Shown here piece after piece: positions 54,560 to 63,005 of a stretch of 64,000 bases of DNA. A model generated the notes under the pieces. That model had not been told where the DNA came from and did no database searches. It worked only from the letters and a program-made list of their open reading frames with translations. The translations under genes were made by a program, and so were the position numbers. The stretch comes from Nocardia camponoti (GTDB taxonomy: Bacteria > Actinomycetota > Actinomycetes > Mycobacteriales > Mycobacteriaceae): assembly GCF_014646135.1 (NCBI RefSeq), contig NZ_BMMW01000001.1:947570-1011569 (forward strand), read 5' to 3'. Position 1 is the stretch's first letter; each line of letters starts with the position of its first letter.

Positions 54560-56370
54560 AGTGGCTTCGCTTCCTGGATCTCATCCACATTTGTTTCTGG
54601 GAAATTGGCTGGCTCAGTGGGAATCGTGATCCGCGTCTTCTTCGTTGGATCATTCGCTTCGATGGAACTGCGCACGGCGTCGGCGTACGGCGATTCCCAC
54701 CACGGCACCGTCCGCACGAGCACCGCTGGCTGGCCGGAGGTGAAAACAACCGCGCGCCCACGCGGCAGTGTCGCGAGACCTTGCGCGGTGAAGGTGACCG
54801 ACGACGAAAGCGAACGCGAATAGCTCTTGCTATTGCCCGACTGCGACATCGATTGCGAAATCGAGTCGTATTCGCCAATGGCTTCGGAGCGGTCGCGCAG
54901 GAATGCCATGTCGTCGAGGCCGCTGCCGAGCACCTTAATATTCGCCGCCGACCACAGCGCGTTCATGCCATCTTGGCCCCAGCAGCGCGCTCCTTGGGCC
55001 CACGACTGCAACACCGTCATCACGACGATGCCGCGCGAACCAAAGTGGCTGTACTGCTTGGGCAGATCCTTCCACTTGACCACGTTCGCGGCCTCATCAA
55101 GCACCGCGAGCAGCGGGATCGGCAGGCGACCACCGGTCGACTGCGCCGCCTTGCGCATCGCCACATCGATCACCGCTTCCGTGAGCGCGCTCACGAGCGG
55201 AGCCGCCGAGCCACGACCCTCCAGCGACAGGCTGTAGAGCGTGCCGTTGCGGTCGATGAACTCGCTTTCATCGAAGCCGTACCGGTCGCCACCGGGGACG
55301 ATCCACGGGTGCACATTGCTGAGCTGCAAGCAGCGGATCATCTTCTTCGCGGTACCGAAAATGCCACTTTTGGTTCGGCCTTCGGCGTTGTACTGCATCG
55401 CGAGGCCCGATGCGGTGAAGTGGTGGCCAGCTTCGCGCAGGTAGGCGATCGGCGCGTGGTTTTGGGCATCGGTGACCCACTCCCACACCTTGGTAATCGG
55501 CTCTCCCGCGATCGCCGCCGCGAGAAACAGTCCGGCGAGCAGGTCCTCTGCCTCGGGGTCGAAGAACGAGTCCTCACCGCTGTTGTCCCCGCTGTCGGCT
55601 TCGCTGTCGGCAAAATGTCCAGCCAACCGCGCCGCCCGCATCTCGCACCCGTCGGACAGATGATCAACCCACGCGAGCGGGTCCCAGAACCACGTTGCCC
55701 GCTCCCCCGCGACCCCCTGCGGGTCGAAGACGAACGTGCGACTTCCCTTGTTCTCCCGCACATTTCGCGTCGCGTCGACAACGTCGCGTTTGTTGGACGT
55801 GGTGAGCACCGGCCCGATCGCCGACAGGATCGCCGGGATCACGCGCGACGTCGACTTGCCTTGCCTAGGGCCCCAAATATCAAGGTGCAGATCCTCATAC
55901 GAGCCGAACAGCGGCACCCCGTCGGCGATACCAACCCCAATCGGCACGCCGGGCGAATCCTGCGTACCGAGCGCGATGCCGAGTTCTTTGGCCTTCGCGC
56001 GCACCCCTTCCTCGGTAATCGCCGCGATCGCACTTCCGCTGCCCATGTAGTCGGCCTTGTCGTCGACGGCGAGTCGCCCGACCGATGCCCGCTTCTTCCG
56101 GTGCCGCTTGAGCAGGAAGAAACCGATGATCGCCGCGATTACCAGCGCGATGATGACCGTCGACATGGTCGGCCAGTGCAGTTTTCCGCGCACTAGCTCG
56201 GTAACGACGGCGATCGGATTGAGCGGAATCGACTGTGGCTCAGCCGAAAGCGCGTTGCCAAGATGCAGCGCGACGGCGACGGTGATGAAGGTCGCGAAAC
56301 CCAGATATATCGACCACAGCGTCATGTCAGGCCCGATCGCGGCCGGGTCTGTCACCTTCTTCTTCGCCAC
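54556..56370 (-). CDS. VirD4/TraG-like coupling ATPase (TraM recognition domain)
   Basis: A 604-residue type IV coupling protein, expected to recruit the relaxosome or protein substrates to the secretion channel. Two N-terminal transmembrane helices are seen (TLWSIYLGFATFITVAVAL and STVIIALVIAAIIGFFLL). The soluble ATPase domain follows with Walker A GPRQGKST (167-174), DPQGV, and Walker B LLAVLDEAANV (about 420-430). The C-terminal FTAQGLATLPRGRAVVFTSG block is typical of TraG/TraD of Gram-positive elements. It begins 29 bases after the lipoprotein gene and is translationally coupled to the DUF4913 gene. Confidence 0.92.
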   Translation of the reverse strand: MAKKKVTDPAAIGPDMTLWSIYLGFATFITVAVALHLGNALSAEPQSIPLNPIAVVTELVRGKLHWPTMSTVIIALVIAAIIGFFLLKRHRKKRASVGRLAVDDKADYMGSGSAIAAITEEGVRAKAKELGIALGTQDSPGVPIGVGIADGVPLFGSYEDLHLDIWGPRQGKSTSRVIPAILSAIGPVLTTSNKRDVVDATRNVRENKGSRTFVFDPQGVAGERATWFWDPLAWVDHLSDGCEMRAARLAGHFADSEADSGDNSGEDSFFDPEAEDLLAGLFLAAAIAGEPITKVWEWVTDAQNHAPIAYLREAGHHFTASGLAMQYNAEGRTKSGIFGTAKKMIRCLQLSNVHPWIVPGGDRYGFDESEFIDRNGTLYSLSLEGRGSAAPLVSALTEAVIDVAMRKAAQSTGGRLPIPLLAVLDEAANVVKWKDLPKQYSHFGSRGIVVMTVLQSWAQGARCWGQDGMNALWSAANIKVLGSGLDDMAFLRDRSEAIGEYDSISQSMSQSGNSKSYSRSLSSSVTFTAQGLATLPRGRAVVFTSGQPAVLVRTVPWWESPYADAVRSSIEANDPTKKTRITIPTEPANFPETNVDEIQEAKPL

Positions 56371-56399
56371 CTGTGCCTCCTAAAGGGTTTCGTCGTTGG

Positions 56400-56960
56400 T
56401 CAGCGGAACGCGTCGAGTCGCCAGCCTTGCGGCGTGCGCACGACGGTCGCGATGACCGTGTTCGGGGGGAGCGCCTCGGTGCGCCCGTTGGGGTAGACCA
56501 CGGTTTGTTCGATGCCGATTTTGTACTGGGAGATCGCGCTGTCGGTGCTGGTTGGCGGTCGCTCACCGGACGCGAACGCGAACGCGTCGACGCGTGCTTT
56601 TGCTTTGGCCCACTCTGCCCATTGGAGAGTAGGTTTCGGCGCTTCGCTTGCCGCTGGCGCGTCTAGCGTCCGAATCATGCTTGGCCCCAACAGGTTCCGC
56701 GCGCGAGCGAGCGAGTCGCCGGGTTGCTCGGTGACGGGCCTCCATGTGTAAATCTCGCGCAGCGCGGCAACCGCGACCCCATCGGGAGTGGTCGTATCGA
56801 CGGTGGCGGCGGCTTCGAGCAATCGCGTTGTCGACGTGACCGCGCTCGCGGGCGATTCCGTCGAAGTTCCCCCACCGCAGGCGAGCACAAGCATCGCAAC
56901 ACCAGTCATGAGCAGCACCGCCCTCGTCACGCGGAATGGACTCTTCCAGTGTGCCCTCAC
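56400..56960 (-). CDS. Lipoprotein of the type IV secretion cluster, possible NTF2-like/VirB8-type domain
   Basis: A 186-residue lipoprotein. The signal ends in a lipobox MLVLAC (Cys about residue 28), followed by a Ser/Thr-rich linker. The folded part (from about 55) has VAVAALREIYTWRPVTEQPG, LQWAEWAKAKARVDAFAF and the terminal strands NTVIATVVRTPQGWRLDAF. That alternation resembles NTF2-like domains such as VirB8/TcpC, which scaffold type IV channels; this is a fold-level guess from pattern only. Its GTG start overlaps the stop of the hydrolase gene by 4 bases. It should sit on the outer face of the membrane. Confidence 0.82.
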   Translation of the reverse strand: MRAHWKSPFRVTRAVLLMTGVAMLVLACGGGTSTESPASAVTSTTRLLEAAATVDTTTPDGVAVAALREIYTWRPVTEQPGDSLARARNLLGPSMIRTLDAPAASEAPKPTLQWAEWAKAKARVDAFAFASGERPPTSTDSAISQYKIGIEQTVVYPNGRTEALPPNTVIATVVRTPQGWRLDAFR

Positions 56961-58657
56961 AGCACCCTCCTCGCGCGCGCGTCGCCCGGCAGCGCCGTTT
57001 TCGCAACGCCGCCACCGCCACCGGAACTGGTCGGCGGCAACGCTTCGATGACCTGACCATCGCCGGTCGCGATCCCAACCCGGGTCGGACCGAGCCGGCC
57101 AAACGAACTGAAAACGAGGTCACCAGCGGCGACCTTGCTGATCGACACCTCAACGCCCGCTTCCCACTGCTGTTCGGCGGTGCGCGGCAACGTGACCGCA
57201 CCGCCGGACGCCGCGAAAACCGCTGCGGCAGTGAGGCCGGGCGCGTCGAAACCGCCGTTGCTTGGCCCCTGCGCGCCCCCGCCACCCCACACGTACGGGG
57301 TGCCGAGCCAATCCTCGGCGGCGTGGGCGACCTGCCCGCCGCGCGCACCGTCTTCGGGGACGAACCGACCCTGGGCGCCCGGAGCGCGATACTGGGGCTC
57401 CATCGACAAAATGTTGGTGACGTACGGCTGCGTCTCGGAATAGTGGGCGGCAACCCGATTGGGCATGCCGCCCGAGGCGAGCACCGCGCCTTCGCCCGCG
57501 TTGTAGCCGGCGAGGGTGAGCGCCGGCAGGTCGCCCGAAACCTGGCCGGACGCAAGCCAACCGGCGACCTTGTGCGCGATCGAGCACATGTAGCGGGCTT
57601 GGCCGATGATCGCGTCCCCGTCGTCCCACACGCTCGCGGTGCCGTTGCCGTCGGCGTCGATCACGTACGGTTTGCCGTCATCGGGATTAATGCTTGCCGC
57701 CGTCCCGGGAAGGAACTGCGCGAGCCCCTGCGCGCCAGCGGGCGAGGTGAGACCACGGCGAAAACCCGACTCCTGCTTGGCCTGTGCGGCGAGCAGCGAC
57801 GAGGAGATCTCCGGGCACACCGAACCGGCACGGCGGTACCAGATTTCGAGTTCGGCGGGGACTTTGCCGTCGGCCAACGCGCCGCCCGCGCTACCAAATC
57901 CGCGCACACAGTTCGCGTCAGCGGAAAACGCCCGCGCGCCACCAACATCCGGGGTTGGGGCACCGTCGAGCCACGGCAGCGGGTCGATCTGGCGACCACC
58001 GGTGAACCGACCGCCGGGCACGATTTCGAAGTGCAGGTGCGGCCCGCTCGACTCCCCCGCCGACCCAACCATGCCGATCGGCTGACCCGCCGTGACGGTT
58101 TCGCCGGTGCGGACTTTCACGCCGGTGGCCCACATGTGCCCGTAGACAGCCGAATACGCGCGGCCGTTGGTGTCGACCGAATCGACGACAATCCAGTTGC
58201 CAAAGCCCGACGCCGGTCCTGCCGCGACAACGCGCCCGTCGGAAACGGAGTAGATCGTTGTGCCGTCGGCGGCGGCCATGTCGACGCCGAGGTGTTGACC
58301 ACCGCGCGCGCCGAAAACGTCAGAGACCGTGAACTTCCCACTCTCCAACGGCAGCGTGCGCCGCAGTGGGCCGACGCCAGCGGCGAGTTGCGGTGTCGCG
58401 GTGACGGACGGGTTCCCCGTCGAGGTGACCACTGCGGTTGAGGTCGCCGCCGTTGAGGTTGCCGCCGTTGACGTCGCCGCAGCGCGATTGCCAAAGGTCG
58501 ACCCGCCCAGCTCCGGCAACGCCGAAACGGAAGGGTTCACGAGCACGTCGTCGGTCTCGCACGTGTCATCCGACGACGGCAACACGACCACCAAAATCAG
58601 CGCGACAAGTCCAACGATCGCGACCATTGCCGTCAGCGCGAGCGTGCGCACACTCAT
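56957..58657 (-). CDS. Three-domain cell-wall hydrolase: M23 + lytic transglycosylase + inactive NlpC/P60-like
   Basis: A 566-residue membrane-anchored protein (helix at about 8-26) that should open peptidoglycan for the secretion channel. After an STAAT-repeat linker comes an M23/LytM domain (about 108-212) with H122 and D126 (GGQHLGVDMA) and H207/H209 (GPHLHFEIV). An SLT lysozyme-like domain (about 280-405) follows with E296 in AKQESGFRRGL and the block AGAQGLAQFLPGTAAS. The last domain (443-545) has the NlpC/P60 layout (AEDWLGTPYVWGGGG), but the catalytic Cys of FDCSGL is Ala (FDAPGL) and the His of HVGI is Arg (TRVGI). It is therefore probably a binding module. Co-translated with the lipoprotein gene. 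Confidence 0.92.
   Translation of the reverse strand: MSVRTLALTAMVAIVGLVALILVVVLPSSDDTCETDDVLVNPSVSALPELGGSTFGNRAAATSTAATSTAATSTAVVTSTGNPSVTATPQLAAGVGPLRRTLPLESGKFTVSDVFGARGGQHLGVDMAAADGTTIYSVSDGRVVAAGPASGFGNWIVVDSVDTNGRAYSAVYGHMWATGVKVRTGETVTAGQPIGMVGSAGESSGPHLHFEIVPGGRFTGGRQIDPLPWLDGAPTPDVGGARAFSADANCVRGFGSAGGALADGKVPAELEIWYRRAGSVCPEISSSLLAAQAKQESGFRRGLTSPAGAQGLAQFLPGTAASINPDDGKPYVIDADGNGTASVWDDGDAIIGQARYMCSIAHKVAGWLASGQVSGDLPALTLAGYNAGEGAVLASGGMPNRVAAHYSETQPYVTNILSMEPQYRAPGAQGRFVPEDGARGGQVAHAAEDWLGTPYVWGGGGAQGPSNGGFDAPGLTAAAVFAASGGAVTLPRTAEQQWEAGVEVSISKVAAGDLVFSSFGRLGPTRVGIATGDGQVIEALPPTSSGGGGGVAKTALPGDARARRVL
58437..58481 (-). repeat. Three 15-base tandem repeats in the hydrolase gene
   Basis: Units at 58437, 58452 and 58467 encode STAAT-type pentapeptides in the linker between membrane helix and M23 domain. 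The unit keeps frame, so linker length can vary. Confidence 0.8.
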
Positions 58658-58721
58658 GCGAGACCACCTCGCGCCGGGCCGTTGGGATGGCCGCGGCGAA
58701 CCGGGTCCGCCGCGGCCCGGC

Positions 58722-59030
58722 TCACGTGCGGCGCCTGGTCTCGTTGAGCGAGTCGGCGAGCACGCGATTCATCTCGGTGGCGGCGGCTAGTTGTTGTTGT
58801 AGCGCAACAACTTTGCGACGCAGCGCGGTGGCATCAAGCCGGTCGACGCTCGGATCTTGCGCGGCGCGCACCCAGTTGCGCACCGAATTGGCATGCACGC
58901 CAATCTGTTCGGCGACCGCACGGCACGCTTCGGACTCGCTGCGCAGTTTCTCGGTAAGCGCGTGCACCTGCTTGACCGCCGCGCTGCGCACCTCCGGCGA
59001 CACGCGTCGATAGGAACGATGCGGCATCAT
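58722..59030 (-). CDS. Transposase OrfA-like helix-turn-helix protein within the secretion operon
   Basis: A 102-residue protein resembling the OrfA (HTH_Tnp_1) part of IS3-family transposases: SPEVRSAAVKQVHALTEKL, then a helix-turn-helix RAVAEQIGVHANSVRNWVRA, then a leucine-zipper-like coiled coil LRRKVVALQQQLAAATEMN. There is no orfB, no terminal inverted repeat and no frameshift window next to it. Its start overlaps the VirB4-like stop by 4 bases, so it is translated as part of the secretion operon. It may be a domesticated DNA-binding protein, for example a local regulator. A 64-base gap follows before the hydrolase gene. Confidence 0.82.
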   Translation of the reverse strand: MMPHRSYRRVSPEVRSAAVKQVHALTEKLRSESEACRAVAEQIGVHANSVRNWVRAAQDPSVDRLDATALRRKVVALQQQLAAATEMNRVLADSLNETRRRT

Positions 59031-61492
59031 GGCCGCTCCTCGTCGGTTCGGGTGTCGCCGAACTCGCTGAACCGCTGGTTGGTGTCGTGAATGCCGCTTG
59101 CCTTCTCCGACATCGTGAACTCCATGTGGAACGGGATTCCTGGCCTGCGATCCTCACCGATTTTGAGCAGGAACTTGCCGGTGCCGGGCGGCGACGGACG
59201 CTGCTGCCCCGGTTTCAATGCTTCACCGGTGAGCGCTTGGGGTGCCGACCACCCGGTGACCATCTCGGTTTCGGCGGTGGTGAACGGCACCGTCGAGTCG
59301 AGGCGCGTGAGTTCTTCGGCGGGGAGCGCCCCAAAGATCTTGGCGCGCGCGCGTTCCAGGAAGCCGAGCGCTTTGGCAATGGCCGCTTCGGAACCGAGCG
59401 CCTGCAAGTCCTTGATGGTGTGGCTGATCATGATCAGCGCGGTCGCCAACCCGCGCTGCAACCGGGTGAGTTCGTCGACGCGGTCGACCATGAAGTCGCC
59501 AAGTCCGAGGACTTGCCAGAGTTCGTCCATGACGACCTGGAAGTAGCGCTGCGGACCAAGGTCGGCATCGGCCAGGACGTGCGCAGCCTCAACCGAGGCG
59601 AACCCGTCGGCCCAACAGGCAAGCATCACTGCGGCTTTGAGCTTTTTGTCGCCCGTCGGGATGTGGGAGACGTCAATGCACACCGCGACGGCCCCGGTGT
59701 CGATCGGCACGCTGGTCTGCCCGTTGAAGATCGCGCCGAACGGACCCTGGGTCAGCGCGCGCAGCGAGCGACGGAGGTTCTTGATCGCGTGCGCGTACTC
59801 GTCTTCGTCATCCGCACCCGCGTCGAGCATCAATTCCGCACCGCCAGCGACGATCACCTCGAGGAGGTTCTCCATGATCGGCGGCTTGTCGGGCGCGTAC
59901 TCCGAACCCGGCGCGTACAGCACGCGCAGTGCGGTGGCGATAAGCGTTTCCTCGAAGTCGGCAACCCGTGCGCCACGGACCAATTCGACGAGGCCAGCAA
60001 TCAGGGTGACCTGCCGCGCGCGCAAATCCTGCAACACCTGACGTTGCAAAATGGGCTTGTCTTCGAGCATCGGCACCACCGAACCGAGCACCCCCGCCGC
60101 GAGCGGATTGAGTTTGCCGTGCCCGTACCCGAGGTCGATCACCTGACCACCGACAAGTTCGACGAGCTTGCGGTAGTCGGGTTTCACGTCGGCGAGGATG
60201 AGCGGCGTCACCCCTTGCGCGACGCCACCGAGCACGATCCGGCGAACCAGCGACGACTTACCAAACCCGTTGAGCCCCAACACAAACAAGCTCGGCGCGG
60301 TGATGAAACTGCCGCGCATGAACCAGTTCATCGGGTCGAAGCACACGGGCGCGCCGGTATGCAGATGCGAACCGAGCGGCGTTCCGATCAGCGGCGCGCC
60401 AGCACCCACCGACCAGGGCCACAGGCCAGCGACTTGTGCTGTGGTCGCGCGGTATTCGACCGGGCGGCCAACCACGTTCATCTTGCCGCCGCCCGCACCC
60501 GAGTATCCGCGATCGGTGAGTTCGGCGGTGGTGCGTTCGAACCCGTCCTTGTCGATGGCCTCATTGCGCGCCTGGGCGTTGTTGCGGCGCAGGTCGTCGG
60601 TGTGGATGCGGAAGGTGGCCCACGCGGCGCGCAACCCGGACTGCTCGCGCGCGATCATCTCGTAGCGTGCGCGCGCCGCGTCGTCGAGAAGACTCGGGCC
60701 GCTTCGCTTTTCGGGCTTCTTGGCCTTGGTCGGGCCGACGCCCATCAGCCGATCGGCGACGTCATCGTGGAGCGTGTCGCGATCGGGTTTCCCAACGCGC
60801 TGCGGTTTACGAGCACGCGTCTGCTTGGGCGGCTTCTTCGCGCGAGGTTCGGCATTCTTCGCGCGCGCTTCCGGATTCGCGCGCTCGTGCTGCAGGCGCG
60901 GACCGTGGTCTTCTGGGCGCAGCGAAGGAAGCGTGCGGCGCGGGATGCGCTTGCCGCGCGCGTCGACATCGCCCGCGATCTGCCCGCGGGTGCTCTCGCG
61001 ACCGTCGCTTCGGCCGCCGCCAGCCCGCGCACCGCGAAGTCCGCGACCGCCTGAGTTTCGCGACCGCTCGCGATCGGCTGGCTCAGCAGGGTTATCGCGC
61101 CCGCGACGGACGCGGCCGCTCCCGGGTTCGCCAACCTCGGCGCGCCCACGATCGACGTCACGTCGCCGGTCCGCGCTCGGCCGCCACTCATCGTCGACCG
61201 CGCCGCGATGAGTGTCGGCCGCGTTGCGCAGTTCCTCTTCTTCCAGCGCGCGACGACGCTCGGCCCGCGCGCGTGCCGCCTCCTCGCGTGCGCGTCGATC
61301 CTGTTCTGCCAGTTCGGCATCCGAAAGAGAACGCGTGCCGCGCGCGGATGCCGTTTCGGTCCGTTCGCTGAGATCGAGCACGTCGTCGCTCACGCGCGAC
61401 GCGCCGCCAGCCGGTCGTGGCTCGGCTTCACCGCGAATGCGGGGTGGCCGATGCACAGGCCGGAGCGCGATGTCTTCGTAGTCGCGTCCCAT
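59027..61492 (-). CDS. VirB4-like conjugation ATPase with long disordered N terminus
   Basis: An 821-residue ATPase that should energise the secretion system. Residues 1-265 are charged and disordered, with an Arg/Glu-rich helix (EQDRRAREEAARARAERRR) and basic Lys/Pro stretches (RAKKPPKQTRARKPQRVGK). The ATPase part starts near 285. Walker A is GLNGFGKSS (406-414), ADVKPDYRKLVELVG follows, Walker B is FQVVMDELWQVL (651-662), and the arginine/sensor region is LTRLQRGLATALIMISHTIK. The start could be internal, since the N-terminal segment is not conserved in type; no internal Shine-Dalgarno was clearly better. It follows the SCO6880-like gene by 7 bases and overlaps the HTH gene by 4. Confidence 0.9.
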   Translation of the reverse strand: MGRDYEDIALRPVHRPPRIRGEAEPRPAGGASRVSDDVLDLSERTETASARGTRSLSDAELAEQDRRAREEAARARAERRRALEEEELRNAADTHRGAVDDEWRPSADRRRDVDRGRAEVGEPGSGRVRRGRDNPAEPADRERSRNSGGRGLRGARAGGGRSDGRESTRGQIAGDVDARGKRIPRRTLPSLRPEDHGPRLQHERANPEARAKNAEPRAKKPPKQTRARKPQRVGKPDRDTLHDDVADRLMGVGPTKAKKPEKRSGPSLLDDAARARYEMIAREQSGLRAAWATFRIHTDDLRRNNAQARNEAIDKDGFERTTAELTDRGYSGAGGGKMNVVGRPVEYRATTAQVAGLWPWSVGAGAPLIGTPLGSHLHTGAPVCFDPMNWFMRGSFITAPSLFVLGLNGFGKSSLVRRIVLGGVAQGVTPLILADVKPDYRKLVELVGGQVIDLGYGHGKLNPLAAGVLGSVVPMLEDKPILQRQVLQDLRARQVTLIAGLVELVRGARVADFEETLIATALRVLYAPGSEYAPDKPPIMENLLEVIVAGGAELMLDAGADDEDEYAHAIKNLRRSLRALTQGPFGAIFNGQTSVPIDTGAVAVCIDVSHIPTGDKKLKAAVMLACWADGFASVEAAHVLADADLGPQRYFQVVMDELWQVLGLGDFMVDRVDELTRLQRGLATALIMISHTIKDLQALGSEAAIAKALGFLERARAKIFGALPAEELTRLDSTVPFTTAETEMVTGWSAPQALTGEALKPGQQRPSPPGTGKFLLKIGEDRRPGIPFHMEFTMSEKASGIHDTNQRFSEFGDTRTDEERP

Positions 61493-61499
61493 AGTCGCC

Positions 61500-63005
61500 T
61501 CACCCCGCCAATGCCTTCGGAATCGTCGCGTGCTCAGGCAGGATCACGCCGCACCCGAGCGAGGCCGCGAACGCCGCGGCCTGGTAGCGGTAGCACCGCC
61601 GAATCTTCAACCGCGCCTGCGTCGACAGGTCGCGCGTGATGGCTTCGATGCGCGGGAGGTCGCCGCGCAGCGGTTCGGTGATCGTGACGAGCGCGCCGAA
61701 CCGGGTGACCCCGTGACCACGCGCTTGCTCTTCACGCGCCTGCTGCGTCGCGCCGACGCGCAGTGTCGCGGCTGCCGAAACAACGCCGCGCTCGCTTTGC
61801 TGGGCGACGAGCGCGTTCTTGAAGTCGTCATCGACGATTTCGGCGGCGTCGGCGGCTGAGTGCGGCCGGTAGACGATCGCGATGCGCTTGCGCGGCACTT
61901 CGGGATTCGGTGCGAGCAGGCGTTGCAGCACGCGCTCGTCAACGGCTCCCTCGGGCGCGGCATCCATTTCCCAGGTCACCGAACGACCGCCGTCGTGCAG
62001 GAAGTGGTCCCACTTCTCGTCGTGCGAGACCGGGCCCGCGTCGTCCCAACCGAGCCCATGACCACCCGGATCGGCAGCGGCGACCTCAAGGTCGGCCTGC
62101 GCGGCCGGGTCGTAACTGCGGCGAATGAACGAGATGACCTCTTCGGCCGACATCGGCTGCGCGCGCACGCCCGCTTCGGCCAACGCGGCGCAAATACCGG
62201 GCAGGCGACGCCCAATCTCGACGGCTTCCTCAGCCGGGTTCTTGCGTCGTTCGGCCGTTGTCGCCTTGAACGTGATCGCCACGCGCGGCAGCAATTGCAC
62301 CCGCTCCTGCGGCAACTCGGTCGCCAACTCGTACATGACCTGCTGCGCGAGCTCCGGCGCTTCGGGCCGGGTGATGGTCGACACCTCGTTGAGCAACCGG
62401 TTGCCGGTTTCGGGGACGGTGTCGATGACCGGGACGACAGCGACGATGTCGCTGGTCTGGCCAACGGAGGCGAGGAAGGTGCCCCACGCTGAGACCCAGC
62501 GGTCAATGACCGGCTGGTCGACAGCCTCGTGGCCCTGCGGCCACGCCCGCAACACCACGGTGTACTGGGCGAACGCGGGCAGGTGGATCATGCCGAAGTG
62601 GTAGCCGCCAGCATCAATGCCCTCGTACAACTTCGACGGCGCGAGCAACCCGGGCAGCTTCGTGACACCACCGGGGATCTTGGAAAACCGACCGCCGCGA
62701 TACACGTGCTCGCCTTTGCTTCGCGTGCGCATCCAGTTGAACATCATCAATCCCGTCTCGTAGCCCGAGCGGCCCCCCGTCCGCCAAACCAAGGGCAACA
62801 TCACCAGCGCGCCAACGCCGCCGACGACGAAACCCCAGGAAAATCCACCAACCATCGCGCTGATGAGCGCCGTGATCACCACGACGAAACCGATGACGGT
62901 TTCTTCCCAGCGCAAGCCGAAAAGGCCAGCGCTACGCGGTTTTTGCCACAGCCCGTAGGAGCGGCGTTCGTACAGGTCGGCCGAGGTGCTCGTTGTGCTG
63001 CTCAT
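61500..63005 (-). CDS. SCO6880-family type IV secretion protein
   Basis: A 501-residue protein of the SCO6880 family found in actinobacterial conjugation clusters, probably fusing a PrgI/VirB3-like membrane part to a soluble domain. Two transmembrane helices lie near residues 35-75 (ETVIGFVVVITALISAMVG and GFVVGGVGALVMLPLVW), preceded by RRSYGLWQKPRSAGLFGLRW. The large soluble domain includes GYHFGMIHLPAFAQYTVVLR, VQLLPRVAITFKAT and MSAEEVISFIRRSYDPAAQ. It has no P-loop. Its exact job is not known. It overlaps the TrbL-like gene by 4 bases and precedes the VirB4-like gene by 7 bases, the common order in these clusters. Confidence 0.88.
   Translation of the reverse strand: MSSTTSTSADLYERRSYGLWQKPRSAGLFGLRWEETVIGFVVVITALISAMVGGFSWGFVVGGVGALVMLPLVWRTGGRSGYETGLMMFNWMRTRSKGEHVYRGGRFSKIPGGVTKLPGLLAPSKLYEGIDAGGYHFGMIHLPAFAQYTVVLRAWPQGHEAVDQPVIDRWVSAWGTFLASVGQTSDIVAVVPVIDTVPETGNRLLNEVSTITRPEAPELAQQVMYELATELPQERVQLLPRVAITFKATTAERRKNPAEEAVEIGRRLPGICAALAEAGVRAQPMSAEEVISFIRRSYDPAAQADLEVAAADPGGHGLGWDDAGPVSHDEKWDHFLHDGGRSVTWEMDAAPEGAVDERVLQRLLAPNPEVPRKRIAIVYRPHSAADAAEIVDDDFKNALVAQQSERGVVSAAATLRVGATQQAREEQARGHGVTRFGALVTITEPLRGDLPRIEAITRDLSTQARLKIRRCYRYQAAAFAASLGCGVILPEHATIPKALAG

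Noticed and set aside
58722..59030. Insertion sequence
   Set aside because: Only an OrfA-like part is present, with no orfB, terminal inverted repeats or target duplication, and its start is coupled to the upstream gene.
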